A stretch of 64,000 nt of DNA from contig NZ_JAGHQU010000005.1 of assembly GCF_017744135.1 (NCBI RefSeq), positions 62,001 to 126,000 of the forward strand, written 5' to 3'. The translations under genes were made by a program, and so were the position numbers. Positions 40,124-49,994 of this stretch are shown in pieces; position 1 is the first letter of the stretch; the number at the start of each line of letters is the position of its first letter. Source of the DNA: Endozoicomonas sp. G2_2. GTDB lineage: Bacteria; Pseudomonadota; Gammaproteobacteria; Nevskiales; Salinisphaeraceae. Below the pieces are notes generated by a model that was not told where the DNA came from, did not search any database, and worked only from the letters and a program-made list of their open reading frames with translations.

Positions 40124-40750
40124 TCAGAAACGGGCTGTAACCGCGTTCGCCCCATCAACGGGATTCGAGTGATCCAGCAGCGTATGGGCGAGCTCCGTCA
40201 CCCGGTCGGTGTTGGCGGCATTGATTTCGAGCGCGGCCAGCAGGTTCGAGAAGGATTCGTCGTCGGTGGGCCGAGACGTGGCCGCAGCGGAGCGCAGCTC
40301 GCCGTAGGTGACCACCACGAATCGCTCGAGCGACTGATTCTTGTCCAGAATGCCGGCACTGCCCACCGGCGGCAGGGTGACGAAATACTGGTCGGGGCTG
40401 TACTCGTAGATGGCACCGGAGGCGAAGTCCGTGGTCGAGCCGAACAGGCCGCCGATGATGATATTGCCGAAGAACCAGGGATCCGTTTTCGTGGCCAGCG
40501 ATTGAGAAACGGTCCGATAGCCTTCCATTTCGAAGGAAACGGTCTGGTCGTTCTTCTTGTCGAGTCGCGCGCTGACCGGCGTCTGGCCGATCACTTTTCC
40601 GGCCACGCGAACTGTCGCGCCCTCGGGTTCCGAGTCGAACGACACGTTCTGATTGGTGCCGCTGGCGATCGTGGCACAGCCGGTGGAAAAACCGGCGACG
40701 ATCAACAGTACGGCCGCGACCGGCGCAGCCTTGCCTACCCCAAACTTCAT
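40124..40750 (-). CDS. PEGA-domain lipoprotein
   Basis: 208 residues. Signal peptide with lipobox STGC (Cys25) followed by ATIASGTNQNV. A PEGA domain covers about 35-85 (SEPEGATVRVAGKVIGQTPV and SFEMEGYRTVSQSL), and a hydrophobic glycine-rich stretch (NIIIGGLFGSTTDFASGA) follows. PEGA domains are surface or envelope carbohydrate- or protein-binding modules. The function is unknown; relatives are often named lipoprotein or PEGA domain protein. It lies 175 nt downstream of oligopeptidase B. Confidence 0.83.
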   Translation of the reverse strand: MKFGVGKAAPVAAVLLIVAGFSTGCATIASGTNQNVSFDSEPEGATVRVAGKVIGQTPVSARLDKKNDQTVSFEMEGYRTVSQSLATKTDPWFFGNIIIGGLFGSTTDFASGAIYEYSPDQYFVTLPPVGSAGILDKNQSLERFVVVTYGELRSAAATSRPTDDESFSNLLAALEINAANTDRVTELAHTLLDHSNPVDGANAVTARF

Positions 40751-40925
40751 ACAGTCCCCCAGTGAAGCGTTTGTTTTTATTGGCGGGTCGAGCCTAGCGA
40801 GTTGGCAAGCCGAGTACGAGGCCACCAATGGTCGCATTGCGGCCGTCAGCCGAAATTTGCTGGCGATACGAGCTGCTGCCTGCTCGCACCGTATATCCGG
40901 CCCGTCTTGGTTTGGCAGGGTTGGC

Positions 40926-43127
40926 TCAATACATCTGATCGCCGCGAATCGGGGCCGCTGCGCGTTCGACGGGGCCAGCCGCGCCGGCGGCGTGGTCGCG
41001 GTCGAGCGCATCGAGCACGAAGGCATAGATCAGCGCGGTTTCCTCGAGGGCCGTGAAGCGCCCGGGCAGGCCGCCGTGGCCGGCAGCCATATGGGTCTTG
41101 AGCAACAGCGGGTTGGTATCGGTCTTGTGGGCGCGCAGCTTGGCGACCCATTTGGCCGGCTCCCAGTAGGTGACCCGCGGGTCGGATACGCCGGCGATCA
41201 CCAGCGTGGGCGGGTAATCCTGCGCGCTGACGTTCTGGTACGGGCAGTAGCTGCGGATGGTCTCGAAGGCCTGGGCGTCGTCGCGCGGGTTGCCCCATTC
41301 CGGCCATTCCGGCGGGGTGAGCGGCAGGGTCTCGTCCATCATCGTGTTGAGCACGTCGACGAAGGGCACGTCCGCGATCGCTGCGCCCCAGAGATCAGGG
41401 CGCTGGTTGAGCACCGCGCCGACCAGCATGCCGCCGGCGCTGCCGCCGTGCGGCACGATCGCGCCGCGATGGGTATAGCCGGCCTCCGCCAGATGTTCGG
41501 CGACGGCGATGAAGTCGCTGAAGGTGTTGGGCTTGTGTTCGAGCTTGCCGTTGGCATACCAGCGATAGCCGCATTCCTTGCCGCCGCGCACATGGGCGAT
41601 GGCGTGCACGAAGCCGCGATCGATGAGCGAAAACCGGCTGGAGGCAAAGGCCGCGGCTTCCGAAATACCGTAGGCGCCATAGCCGTGGAGCAGGCAGGGC
41701 GCGCTGCCGTCGATCGGTGTATCCACGTGATGGACAAGGGTGATCGGCACCTCGGCGCCGTCGCCGGCCGTCGCATGCAAACGCTTGACCACGTAGACCT
41801 CGGGCGTGAAACCGCTGGGCACGATACGGCGCTTGCGCAGGGTACGCCGGCGGCTGGCCATGTCGTAGTCGTAGGTTTCGTCGGGCGTGTTCGGGGCGCT
41901 GTAGATGAAGCGCAGGGTGTGGGTGGCGTGTTCGTAGCCAGGGGCGACGCCCAGGCTGTAGGCCTCGGCGTCGAAGCGGATGGCGTGGTCTTCGCCGCTG
42001 CGCTTGTCGGTAATGACGACTCGCGGCAGGGCATCCGCGCGCTCGATGCGCACACGGAAATCGGCGAATTCGAGGTGGTCGAGAATCAGACGACCGGGCA
42101 CGTGTTCGACGATCGTGTGCCAGTGTTCGCGTGACGGTGTGGCGATGGGCACGCGCACAAGCTTGAAGTCCTCGGCGCCGTCGGCGTTGGTGAGCAGCAC
42201 GAAGTCGTCGCCGTCGTCCTCGACGTCGTACTCCCGGCCTTCGACGCGTTCGGCGATCAGACGCGGCGCCTTCCACGGCGAGGCAGAGTCGATGAACCGG
42301 GTCTCGCTGGTGGCGTGGTCGTGGGCGTTGATCAGGATAAAGCGATCGCTTTGGGTCGTGTCCACGGACACGAAAAAGCCCGGATCGGGCTCGGAATAGA
42401 CCAGCTCGGCCGCGTCCGGCGCGTCGCCGAGCGCCAGCCGCCAGACCTTGCAGGGGCGGTGATTGTCGTCGAGCGTGGTGAAGAACAGCGTGGCGCTGTC
42501 GGCCGACCACATCAGGTTACCGGTGGTGTTGGTGATCGGCGGCTGAATCTCCTCGCCAGTCTCGATATCGCGCACGTGCAGCGTATAGGCCTCGGAGCCG
42601 CGTTCGTCGAGCGCGAAGGCGAGCAGCCGGTGATCGCGGCTGTGGTTGACCGTGCCGAGGCTGAAATAGCTGCGGCCCTCGGCTTCCGTATCGCCGTCGA
42701 GCAGGATCTGTTCATCGGGCAGCGGCTCGCCGGGTGGCGTGTCGTCACCGCCTGAACGCGGTGCACGGCAGAAGATCGGATGCTGGCCGGCTTCGCGAAA
42801 ACGCACGTAGTAGAACCAGTCGCCATCCGGTGTGGGTACGCTCGCGTCGCGTTCGGCGATACGGGCGCGCAGTTCGGCGACCAGGTTCTGGCGCAGCGTG
42901 GCCAGCGGCGCCATGTGCGCATCGGTATGCGCGTTCTCGGCGTCCAGATAGGCGGTGATGTCCGCGCGCAGCAGCGACGGCTCGTGCATGGCCTCGCGCC
43001 AGTTTGCGTCGCGCAGCCAGGCGTAGTCGTCGACCAGGGTCATGCCGTGACGCTGGTCGCGCGTGGGGCGGCGTTCGGCAATCGGCGGGGCAGCGGTCTC
43101 GCGGCGCGGGTCGGACAAATCGGTCAT
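40926..43127 (-). CDS. ptrB: oligopeptidase B (S9A prolyl-oligopeptidase family)
   Basis: 733 residues, near the 686 of E. coli PtrB. The N-terminal beta-propeller contains DDYAWLRDANW, and the C-terminal alpha/beta-hydrolase domain has the catalytic Ser in PHGGSAGGMLVG, Asp in NPRDDAQAF-type context, and His in HMAAGHGGLPGR. It cleaves basic oligopeptides after Arg and Lys, in the cytosol. The propeller restricts entry to small peptides. It sits with the DUF2254 gene upstream and the PEGA lipoprotein downstream on the same strand, with large gaps. Confidence 0.92.
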   Translation of the reverse strand: MTDLSDPRRETAAPPIAERRPTRDQRHGMTLVDDYAWLRDANWREAMHEPSLLRADITAYLDAENAHTDAHMAPLATLRQNLVAELRARIAERDASVPTPDGDWFYYVRFREAGQHPIFCRAPRSGGDDTPPGEPLPDEQILLDGDTEAEGRSYFSLGTVNHSRDHRLLAFALDERGSEAYTLHVRDIETGEEIQPPITNTTGNLMWSADSATLFFTTLDDNHRPCKVWRLALGDAPDAAELVYSEPDPGFFVSVDTTQSDRFILINAHDHATSETRFIDSASPWKAPRLIAERVEGREYDVEDDGDDFVLLTNADGAEDFKLVRVPIATPSREHWHTIVEHVPGRLILDHLEFADFRVRIERADALPRVVITDKRSGEDHAIRFDAEAYSLGVAPGYEHATHTLRFIYSAPNTPDETYDYDMASRRRTLRKRRIVPSGFTPEVYVVKRLHATAGDGAEVPITLVHHVDTPIDGSAPCLLHGYGAYGISEAAAFASSRFSLIDRGFVHAIAHVRGGKECGYRWYANGKLEHKPNTFSDFIAVAEHLAEAGYTHRGAIVPHGGSAGGMLVGAVLNQRPDLWGAAIADVPFVDVLNTMMDETLPLTPPEWPEWGNPRDDAQAFETIRSYCPYQNVSAQDYPPTLVIAGVSDPRVTYWEPAKWVAKLRAHKTDTNPLLLKTHMAAGHGGLPGRFTALEETALIYAFVLDALDRDHAAGAAGPVERAAAPIRGDQMY

Positions 43128-43210
43128 GGGGGCGGGCGGCTGTGGGTCTGAAAAGGCGAACCGCCGATAATCGGGGCCCGGCGCGGTCTAATCAAGCGCC
43201 CATGCGTTAC

Positions 43211-44536
43211 CTAGCGCGCGGGCCGTGCATTGATCCGGCGCAGCGCGCGCCGATAGGCCTGTTCCACGGCGTGGCGGTCGCGTTCGCTGGTCATTGCCTG
43301 CGCGGCGGCCTCGTGCAGCGCGTCGGCCTGGGCCTGCATGAGTTTGCGCTGGTCGGCGCTGCGCAGGAATTCGCCGGTGTCGCCCATGCGTTCGAGCATG
43401 TGCACGCTCGCGTTGCGATCGCCGGCGAAATAGGCGCGCAGCTGGTCGAACACGGCCGATACGAGCGCTTCGAAATCGAAGCCCCGGGCCCAGACGCGCA
43501 GCCGGTCGTCGCCGTCGAAACCGTGCCGGCTGGCGATATCGTGGCGGGCCACGCGGTGAATTGCCACGCTCAGCCAGTCCAGGCAGCCCATGGCGGTGTA
43601 GGGGTCGTTGATGCCGGGCGACAGCGCGCGTGCGGCGATCTCCACGAGTTCGTTGACCAGGAAGAACACGTCCTGCGACTGGGTGCGCTGTCGGCCCCAG
43701 GCATAGGCATCGACGAGCGCGGCGGCCGTGTCGTCATCCACACGTGCTTTCGGCCAGGCCCAGAGCAACGTCTGGCCCGTGGCCACGAAATCACCCGGCG
43801 TGCGCTCCAGGCGGAGAACGAGATCCTTCGATGTCGCCGTACTCACGAGCGAACCGAACACCAGATTCTGGATATAGCCATCGCCGTCGGCGCGCACCGC
43901 GATCGACTGTTCGGCGAAGTCCGCCGGCAGGTTGGCCGGCGGCTTCTCGCGATCGGCCTCGACGCGTGTTTCGTAGGCGTCGATGGCCGCGTCCAGATCG
44001 CGGGCGACGTTGGCCACCACGTTGGACACATGCAGCGACTCGGTGATGTGGTGGATGAAATAGATCAGCACCGCCAGGCTCGCCACCGCCAGGCCCACCG
44101 CGAATACCAGCGACAGATGCGGCACGAAGGCCGCGTTGTCCTCGTGACCGGCCTGCACCACGCGCAGCAGCAGCAGGCAGTAGACGAAAGTGGATACGAA
44201 CGTGCCCAGGGTAATCTGGTTGCCCCGGTCGTTCATGAAGTTGGTGAGCAGGCGCGGGCCCAGCGTCGACGTCGTATACGACAGCGCCGCGATGGTGATG
44301 GAGAACGTTACGCCGGCCACGCCGATCATCGAACCCGCGACGGTCGTCAGCAGCCCGCGCGCGCCGTCGGCCTGGATGCTGTAGATCCAGGGGATGTTGG
44401 CCACCCAGGCGTTGCCGATCCGGCTGTCGACGGCCGTGAACGCGAACGACAGCAGCGCCGCCACGATCGACATCACGGTGGGAATGAACCAGTAGCTGCC
44501 CTTGAGGGTATTCCAGTACTTGATCAGTTGCGCCAT
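43211..44536 (-). CDS. DUF2254 membrane protein
   Basis: 441 residues with N-terminal transmembrane segments (about 15-35, 60-85, 105-130, 135-160) and a soluble C-terminal half. Family blocks include SMIGVAGVTFSITIAALSYTTSTLGPRLLTNFM near residue 70 and a C-terminal LSPGINDPYTAMGCLDWL. DUF2254 proteins are predicted inner-membrane proteins of unknown function. It is divergent from the macro-domain gene across 64 bp. Confidence 0.86.
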   Translation of the reverse strand: MAQLIKYWNTLKGSYWFIPTVMSIVAALLSFAFTAVDSRIGNAWVANIPWIYSIQADGARGLLTTVAGSMIGVAGVTFSITIAALSYTTSTLGPRLLTNFMNDRGNQITLGTFVSTFVYCLLLLRVVQAGHEDNAAFVPHLSLVFAVGLAVASLAVLIYFIHHITESLHVSNVVANVARDLDAAIDAYETRVEADREKPPANLPADFAEQSIAVRADGDGYIQNLVFGSLVSTATSKDLVLRLERTPGDFVATGQTLLWAWPKARVDDDTAAALVDAYAWGRQRTQSQDVFFLVNELVEIAARALSPGINDPYTAMGCLDWLSVAIHRVARHDIASRHGFDGDDRLRVWARGFDFEALVSAVFDQLRAYFAGDRNASVHMLERMGDTGEFLRSADQRKLMQAQADALHEAAAQAMTSERDRHAVEQAYRRALRRINARPAR

Positions 44537-44600
44537 GGGCTTGGCTCGACGCGCTCGGCTCGGGATGATGACCGCACCTTACCCGAATACAGGTTTAGCC

Positions 44601-45128
44601 ATGCAGCGTGAAATCAACGGGATGACCATCGAATGCCGCCAGGGCGACATTACCGACCAGCCGGATATCGACATCATCGTCAACGCTGCCAACAAGCAGC
44701 TCAAGGGTGGCGGCGGCGTGGACGGCGCCATCAACCGCGCCGCCGGGCCGAAGCTCGTCGAGGCGAGTCTGAAGCTCGCGCCCATCGAGGCCGGCGAGGC
44801 CGTGATCACCGATGCCTTCGAGCTGCCCAACCGGCATGTGGTGCACTGCGTCGGCCCGGTCTACAGCCAGAGTCAGCCGGTCGCCGCGCAGCTGGCCAGT
44901 TGTTATCGAACGGCGATGCAGCTCGCCGAGGATCATGCCGCCGCCTCGATCGCCTTTCCGGCCATTTCCTGCGGTGTCTATGGATACCCGCTGGACGAGG
45001 CGGCCGACATCGCGCTGGGCACGGTCGCTGACTGCGCCTCGCGTGCGCAATCGGTAAAGACCGTGCGGTTCGTGCTGTTCTCGCAAGACGTATTGGCCGC
45101 GTTCGAGCGCGCATTGTCCGCGCACTGA
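44601..45128 (+). CDS. macro-domain O-acetyl-ADP-ribose deacetylase (YmdB-like)
   Basis: 175 residues. The macro domain binds ADP-ribose: IIVNAANKQLKGGGGVDGAI at 25-44 gives the NAAN and GGGGVDGAI loops, and ISCGVYGYP at 122-130 is the phosphate loop. Enzymes of this class remove the acetyl group of O-acetyl-ADP-ribose, or reverse ADP-ribosylation. E. coli YmdB also modulates RNase III. ATG follows TAGCC, with a weak ribosome site. Single-gene unit divergent from the DUF2254 gene. Confidence 0.9.
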   Translation: MQREINGMTIECRQGDITDQPDIDIIVNAANKQLKGGGGVDGAINRAAGPKLVEASLKLAPIEAGEAVITDAFELPNRHVVHCVGPVYSQSQPVAAQLASCYRTAMQLAEDHAAASIAFPAISCGVYGYPLDEAADIALGTVADCASRAQSVKTVRFVLFSQDVLAAFERALSAH

Positions 45129-45255
45129 TCGGGCGAATGGCGCGACGCTGGCGGCGTCACCGGGATGTCATGCAAGCCGTCTAGCGTGCGGTGGGTCCGA
45201 AGCGTGCCGCGAAGTGCGCGCGCGGATTTTACAACGAAACCACCGAGGGCGGACC

Positions 45256-47508
45256 ATGAGCGAGGAAATCGAAGACCATCGTTTGTTCAACCACAGCGAG
45301 AACGAACCGTTCTCCTCCGTGCTGGAGCGGCGCATCGCGCGACGCAGCGTGCTGCGCGGCGGACTGGGTGTCGCGGCCGCGACCATGCTGGGCGGTTTCG
45401 GCCTGGCCGGCTGCAGCAGCGACAGCGATGGCGACGACGACGATGGCGATATGGCCGCGGCGATGATGCTGGCTTTCGAGGCGATCGCCGGCTCCCAGCA
45501 GGATGCCGTGGTCGTGCCCGGCGCAACCGCGCAGGACGACGCAGCGGTAGGGGCGGGCATGGCCGCCGCGGTGGCTGCAAGTGGCTATACCGCGCAGGTC
45601 GTGGTGCCCTGGGGCACGCCGATCACCAGCGATGGCGCGCCGTGGCGTGCAGATCTCGCCTTCACGCCCTCGATCCAGGAAAACGCGGTAGGCATGCACC
45701 ATGACGGCATGTGGCACTTCCCGATCAGCGAGGAGACGGCCTCGAGCAACTTCATCTTTGCCCTCAACAACGAGTACATCGATCAGTTGGCGCTGTTCGC
45801 GACCAACCCCGGCGGCCTGCCGACGGGTTATGCAAGAGACGCGGACGGCAACGTCGACTACCAGGGTGGCGGGCGCGATGCCGACGAAGTGCGCACGGAA
45901 ATCAATGCCCACGGGGTGACCATCGTCGAGCTGCGCCGCGGCGACGACGGCCAGTGGTCGCATGTTATGGATTCCACGTATAACCGTCGCTTCACCAGCG
46001 CGACGCCGATGAACCTGAGCGGTCCGGTCGCGGGCTCGGATTACGTCAAGACAGCTTATTCGCCCACCGGTACCGAAACGCGCGGCACGAACAACAACTG
46101 CGCGAACGGTTACACGCCCTGGGGCACCTATCTGACCTGCGAAGAAAACTGGCCGAATGTTTTCCGCAAGGATGAAGGCCGCGAAAACGACGATAACCGT
46201 CTCGGCATCCCGAGTGGCGGCACCCGTTACTACTGGGAGGCACCGGCCGGCGACGCATCGGAAGTCGACGGCGAGTTCGCGCGGTTCAACGCCACGCCGA
46301 GCGCCGACGATGCGACCGGCGACTACCGCAACGAACCCCGTACCTTCGGCTATATCGTCGAGATCGACCCGTACACCAACACGCGTGCGGTCAAACGCAC
46401 CGCGCTCGGGCGTTTCCGCCACGAAGGCTGTTGGGTCGGCAAGCTCGTCGAGGGCGAGCCGGTGGTGTTCTACTCCGGGCACGATTCGCGCAACGAGTAC
46501 ATCTACAAATATGTCTCGGACGCGATGTGGGACCCGAGCGATGCCAACCGCACCGACATGACGCGCAGCGATCGTCTGGCGATCGGCGACAAGTACATGG
46601 ATAGCGGCACGCTCTACGCCGCAAGATTCAATGCCGATGGCAGCGGCGCATGGCTCCCGCTGACACCGGAGACGATGGTGCCCGACGGTTCGCAGACGTT
46701 GGCCGCGGCGCTGGGTCTCGAACCGGGCGACCTGGCCGGTGTGATCATCAACACCTGCGACGCGGCCGACATCATGGGCGCGACGCCGATGGATCGCCCG
46801 GAATGGGGCGCAGTCGACCCGACCTCGGGCGAGGTCTATATGACGCTGACCAACAATTCGGACCGTACCGCCGAAGGTACCGATCCCACGTACACCAACG
46901 GCGGCACCAGCGATGACGAACTGGGCGTTGGGTTCTCGAAGGCGCCGGTCAATGCGGCCAATCCGCGCCCGAATAACAGCGACGGCCAAGTCATCCGCTG
47001 GCGCGAACCCACGCCGGGCGAGACGACATTCGACTGGGAGATCTTCGTTTTCGGCAAGGTGCCGAGCACGGACGATGAGAATATCTCGGGTCTAAGCGAC
47101 CAGAATTACTTCTCGAGCTGCGACGGCCTCTGGTACGACGATCGCGGCGACGGCAACGGCATCCTGTGGATCGAGACCGATACCGGGGGCACCGACTACA
47201 CCAACGATCAAGTGCTTGCCGTCGTCCCGCAGGGTTTGAATAAGGGCGACAGCGGGGCAGTGGTGAACGAAAGCAACCAGTCCCAGCTTAAGCGCTTCGC
47301 CGTCGGCCCGAACGGCTGTGAAGTCACCGGCATCTTTGCCACGCCCGACAGAACGGCGTTGTTCATCAACATCCAGCATCCGAGCAACTGGCCGGCGGAT
47401 GACTCGGTGAACGAACAGGATGCGACCGCGGTCACGTCGGGCGAAGTGCGCCCGCGGGCGTCGACCGTGGTCATCCAGAAGAGCGACGGCGGCCAGATCG
47501 CGGTCTGA
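45256..47508 (+). CDS. PhoX-like phosphatase (DUF839), Tat/lipoprotein
   Basis: 750 residues. A Tat-type signal (RIARRSVLRGGLGVAAA) ends in LAGC, so the protein may be exported folded and then lipid-anchored. A long acidic spacer (SSDSDGDDDDGD) follows. The rest fits the PhoX family: NNCANGYTPWGTYLTCEENW, GRFRHEGCW, YSGHDSRNEYIYKYVS, and a C-terminal CDGLWYDDRG-type block, with many Asp/Glu/His that bind iron and calcium in known PhoX. PhoX hydrolyses phosphomonoesters outside the cytoplasm when phosphate is short. No Pho box was found by eye. A terminator follows. Confidence 0.87.
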   Translation: MSEEIEDHRLFNHSENEPFSSVLERRIARRSVLRGGLGVAAATMLGGFGLAGCSSDSDGDDDDGDMAAAMMLAFEAIAGSQQDAVVVPGATAQDDAAVGAGMAAAVAASGYTAQVVVPWGTPITSDGAPWRADLAFTPSIQENAVGMHHDGMWHFPISEETASSNFIFALNNEYIDQLALFATNPGGLPTGYARDADGNVDYQGGGRDADEVRTEINAHGVTIVELRRGDDGQWSHVMDSTYNRRFTSATPMNLSGPVAGSDYVKTAYSPTGTETRGTNNNCANGYTPWGTYLTCEENWPNVFRKDEGRENDDNRLGIPSGGTRYYWEAPAGDASEVDGEFARFNATPSADDATGDYRNEPRTFGYIVEIDPYTNTRAVKRTALGRFRHEGCWVGKLVEGEPVVFYSGHDSRNEYIYKYVSDAMWDPSDANRTDMTRSDRLAIGDKYMDSGTLYAARFNADGSGAWLPLTPETMVPDGSQTLAAALGLEPGDLAGVIINTCDAADIMGATPMDRPEWGAVDPTSGEVYMTLTNNSDRTAEGTDPTYTNGGTSDDELGVGFSKAPVNAANPRPNNSDGQVIRWREPTPGETTFDWEIFVFGKVPSTDDENISGLSDQNYFSSCDGLWYDDRGDGNGILWIETDTGGTDYTNDQVLAVVPQGLNKGDSGAVVNESNQSQLKRFAVGPNGCEVTGIFATPDRTALFINIQHPSNWPADDSVNEQDATAVTSGEVRPRASTVVIQKSDGGQIAV

Positions 47509-47531
47509 TCGATCTTCGCGTGGATGATTTA

Positions 47532-47561
47532 GGGGCTGCCTCTGGGCGGCCCCTTTTTATT
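47532..47561 (+). terminator. intrinsic terminator after the PhoX-like gene
   Basis: GGGGCTGCC, short loop, GGGCGGCCCC, then TTTTTAT: one mismatch in the stem and a strong T-tract. Confidence 0.75.
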
Positions 47562-47789
47562 CCGGCTCCACGTGAAACATCGTTTATAGCGATACGCGCG
47601 GGCGCAGGCGCGCATGGCTCATATCGGCAAACCGTGGGCAAACGCCAAGCGCGCTGCGCAATCACTGCGATATGGATCGTTGTAGCAGCGCGGGTCTGGC
47701 GCAACGTTGTACGAGGCTTGCCGATGATTTCTGTTTGGGTCGCAACGCCCTTTCGCGATTTACCAGCGTGTGCGGCGACTGGACCGCGT

Positions 47790-49805
47790 TTAGTAGAGAA
47801 AACAGCGCGCCGTATGCCCGCCGCCGAAATCGCGGGCTTTGGGGTCCTCGCGTTTGCAGCGATCCATCACATGCGGGCAACGCGGATGGAAATGACAGCC
47901 GGTCGGCGGGTTGGCCGGTGAGGGCAGATCGCCCGCCAGGCGGATGCGCTCGCCCTCGCGCGCGTTCATGCTCGGCATCGCCGACAGCAACGCCTGGGTA
48001 TAGGGATGTTTCGGCTCGCGCAGTACCTGCTCGGCGGGTCCGCGCTCGACGAGACGGCCGAGATACATCACCGCGATATCGTCGGCCAGATAGCTCACCA
48101 CCGCCATGTCGTGGGTGATGAACAGATAGGCCAGCCCGCGTTCGGCCTGCAGGCGCTTGAGCAGGTTGAGCACCTGGGCCTGAACCGAAACATCGAGCGC
48201 GCTGGTCGGCTCGTCGCAGATCAGCAGGCTGGGTTCGAGCGCGAGTGCGCGGGCAATACAGATGCGCTGGCGCTGACCGCCCGAGAATTCGTGGGGGTAG
48301 CGATCGAGCGCGGCTTCGGGCAGCCCGACATCGGCAAGTAGTTCGGCGGCGATTGTGCGTCGATCCGTGGCGCTCCTGCCGATATTCTGCGCGACAAGTC
48401 CTTCGGCAATGATCTCGCCGACCAGCATGCGCGGATTCATCGCCGAGAACGGGTCCTGAAAGACCATCTGCAGATGACGGCGCGCCCGGCGCAGCGACTT
48501 GCCACGCAGCGCGGCCAGGTCGTCGTCGCCGAAGCGCATGGTGCCGCGGGTCGGGTCGATCAGCCGTGCGAGTGCCCGGCCGAGCGTGGTCTTCCCGCAG
48601 CCGGATTCGCCCACCAGCGCGAGCGTGCGCCCGCGTTGGATGGTCAGCGATACGCCGTCGACTGCGCGGACATGGCCGACCGTGCGCTTGAAGATGCCCT
48701 GGGTGATCGGGAAATGGACTGCGATGTCCTCGGCCTCGAGCAGTGTTCCCTGCGCCGCGTCACGATTCGTATCGTCGTCGCGAACGGCTTCGGCCTGTTC
48801 CAGCGCGGCCGGCAACGGCTCGCCGGCCTGAGACGGATCGTAGAGGTGACAGCGCACCCGCGAGCCCGAGTTCTCTCGCCAGGCCGGCGGCGTTTCCCGG
48901 CAGGCCGCCCAGGCATGTTCACAGCGATCCGCGAAGCGACAGGCCGGCAGGTTCGCGGTCAACGGCGGCACCGTGCCCGGAATCGCCGCGAGCCGCTGGC
49001 CGCGCTGAGCCGCGCCGGGCAGGGAAGCGAACAGTTTGCGCGTATACGGGTGGCGCGGTGCGGCAAACAGCGTGTCCCGGTCGGCGAGCTCCACAATATG
49101 CCCGGCATACATCACCGCGACGCGGTCGGCGACTTCGTTGACCACGGCCAGGTCATGGGTGATCAACAGCAATGCCATGCCGCGCTCGCGCTGCAGGCGT
49201 TCAAGCAACGCGAGAATCTGTGCCTGGATGGTCACGTCGAGCGCGGTGGTCGGCTCGTCGGCAATCAACACCTCGGGCTCGCCCGCCAGCGCGATCGCGA
49301 TCACCACGCGCTGCTTGAGCCCGCCGGAAAGCTGGTGCGGGTAGGCATCCCAGCGTCCGGCCGGGTCCGGCATGCCCACTTCGGCGAGCAGGGCGAGGCC
49401 GCGTTCGCGCATCTGCTTGCCGCGCAGTTTCAGATGGGTGGCCAGCGCCTCGCCGATCTGCTGGCCAACCGTAAGCACCGGGTTGAGCGCGCTCATCGGC
49501 TCCTGAAACACCATGCCGATACGCGCGCCGCGGCGTTCGCGCATCGCGGCTTCGGACAAACCCAGCAGATCCTCGCCGCCCAGACGCACGACGCCGTCGA
49601 GCACACGCGTGGCCGGGCGCGGCGCCAGCCCCATGAGCGACAGCGCGGTCATCGACTTGCCGCAGCCGGATTCACCCAGCAGCGCCAGCGTTTCGCCGGG
49701 CGCAATGGAAAAACTCACGTCGTCGACCGCGCGCAGCAGGCCGGCCGGCGTGTCCAGATGCGTGCGCAGGGCGTCGACTTCGAGCAGCGGAGGATTCGAG
49801 GTCAT
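47790..49805 (-). CDS. fused dipeptide/oligopeptide ABC transporter ATPase (DppD-DppF/YejF-like)
   Basis: 671 residues with two complete ABC modules. The first has Walker A GESGCGKS at 44-51 and signature LSGGLKQRV; the second has GESGCGKT and FSGGQRQRI. Each is followed by an oligopeptide/dipeptide C-terminal region with Cys clusters ([28 protein letters not shown]), which in relatives may bind an iron-sulfur cluster. Fused ATPases of this type energise peptide importers such as YejABEF. Its solute-binding protein and both permeases are about 6-13 kb away on the same strand, separated by a plus-strand block. It is very probably their ATPase. Confidence 0.92.
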   Translation of the reverse strand: MTSNPPLLEVDALRTHLDTPAGLLRAVDDVSFSIAPGETLALLGESGCGKSMTALSLMGLAPRPATRVLDGVVRLGGEDLLGLSEAAMRERRGARIGMVFQEPMSALNPVLTVGQQIGEALATHLKLRGKQMRERGLALLAEVGMPDPAGRWDAYPHQLSGGLKQRVVIAIALAGEPEVLIADEPTTALDVTIQAQILALLERLQRERGMALLLITHDLAVVNEVADRVAVMYAGHIVELADRDTLFAAPRHPYTRKLFASLPGAAQRGQRLAAIPGTVPPLTANLPACRFADRCEHAWAACRETPPAWRENSGSRVRCHLYDPSQAGEPLPAALEQAEAVRDDDTNRDAAQGTLLEAEDIAVHFPITQGIFKRTVGHVRAVDGVSLTIQRGRTLALVGESGCGKTTLGRALARLIDPTRGTMRFGDDDLAALRGKSLRRARRHLQMVFQDPFSAMNPRMLVGEIIAEGLVAQNIGRSATDRRTIAAELLADVGLPEAALDRYPHEFSGGQRQRICIARALALEPSLLICDEPTSALDVSVQAQVLNLLKRLQAERGLAYLFITHDMAVVSYLADDIAVMYLGRLVERGPAEQVLREPKHPYTQALLSAMPSMNAREGERIRLAGDLPSPANPPTGCHFHPRCPHVMDRCKREDPKARDFGGGHTARCFLY

Positions 49806-49994
49806 GCCATGAGTAGATCATCGGCGCGGCCAAAACGAAACCGTAGCTCATGCCGGGTATCGGCGCGTTTGTCGGCCGCCCTGGCGATGGCGCCGCACCA
49901 AGGTAGGGGACTACTCGTTTCGACAGTTACATTTTTTAGTGATAGGTTGCCATTGATTGATGTAAATAAGGCGTGTGTCGCCTCAGGAGTGAAC

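Noticed and set aside
47562-47789. Gene in the interval after the PhoX terminator
   Set aside because: Frames here are short or continue antisense into the ATPase gene, and no ribosome site or motif was found. I see nothing in it.
49947-49968. Sigma70 promoter TTGCCA / TAAATA before the metal-dependent hydrolase gene
   Set aside because: Only 10 bp separates the boxes, too short for a sigma70 promoter; the AT-rich stretch may still hold the promoter, but I cannot place it.
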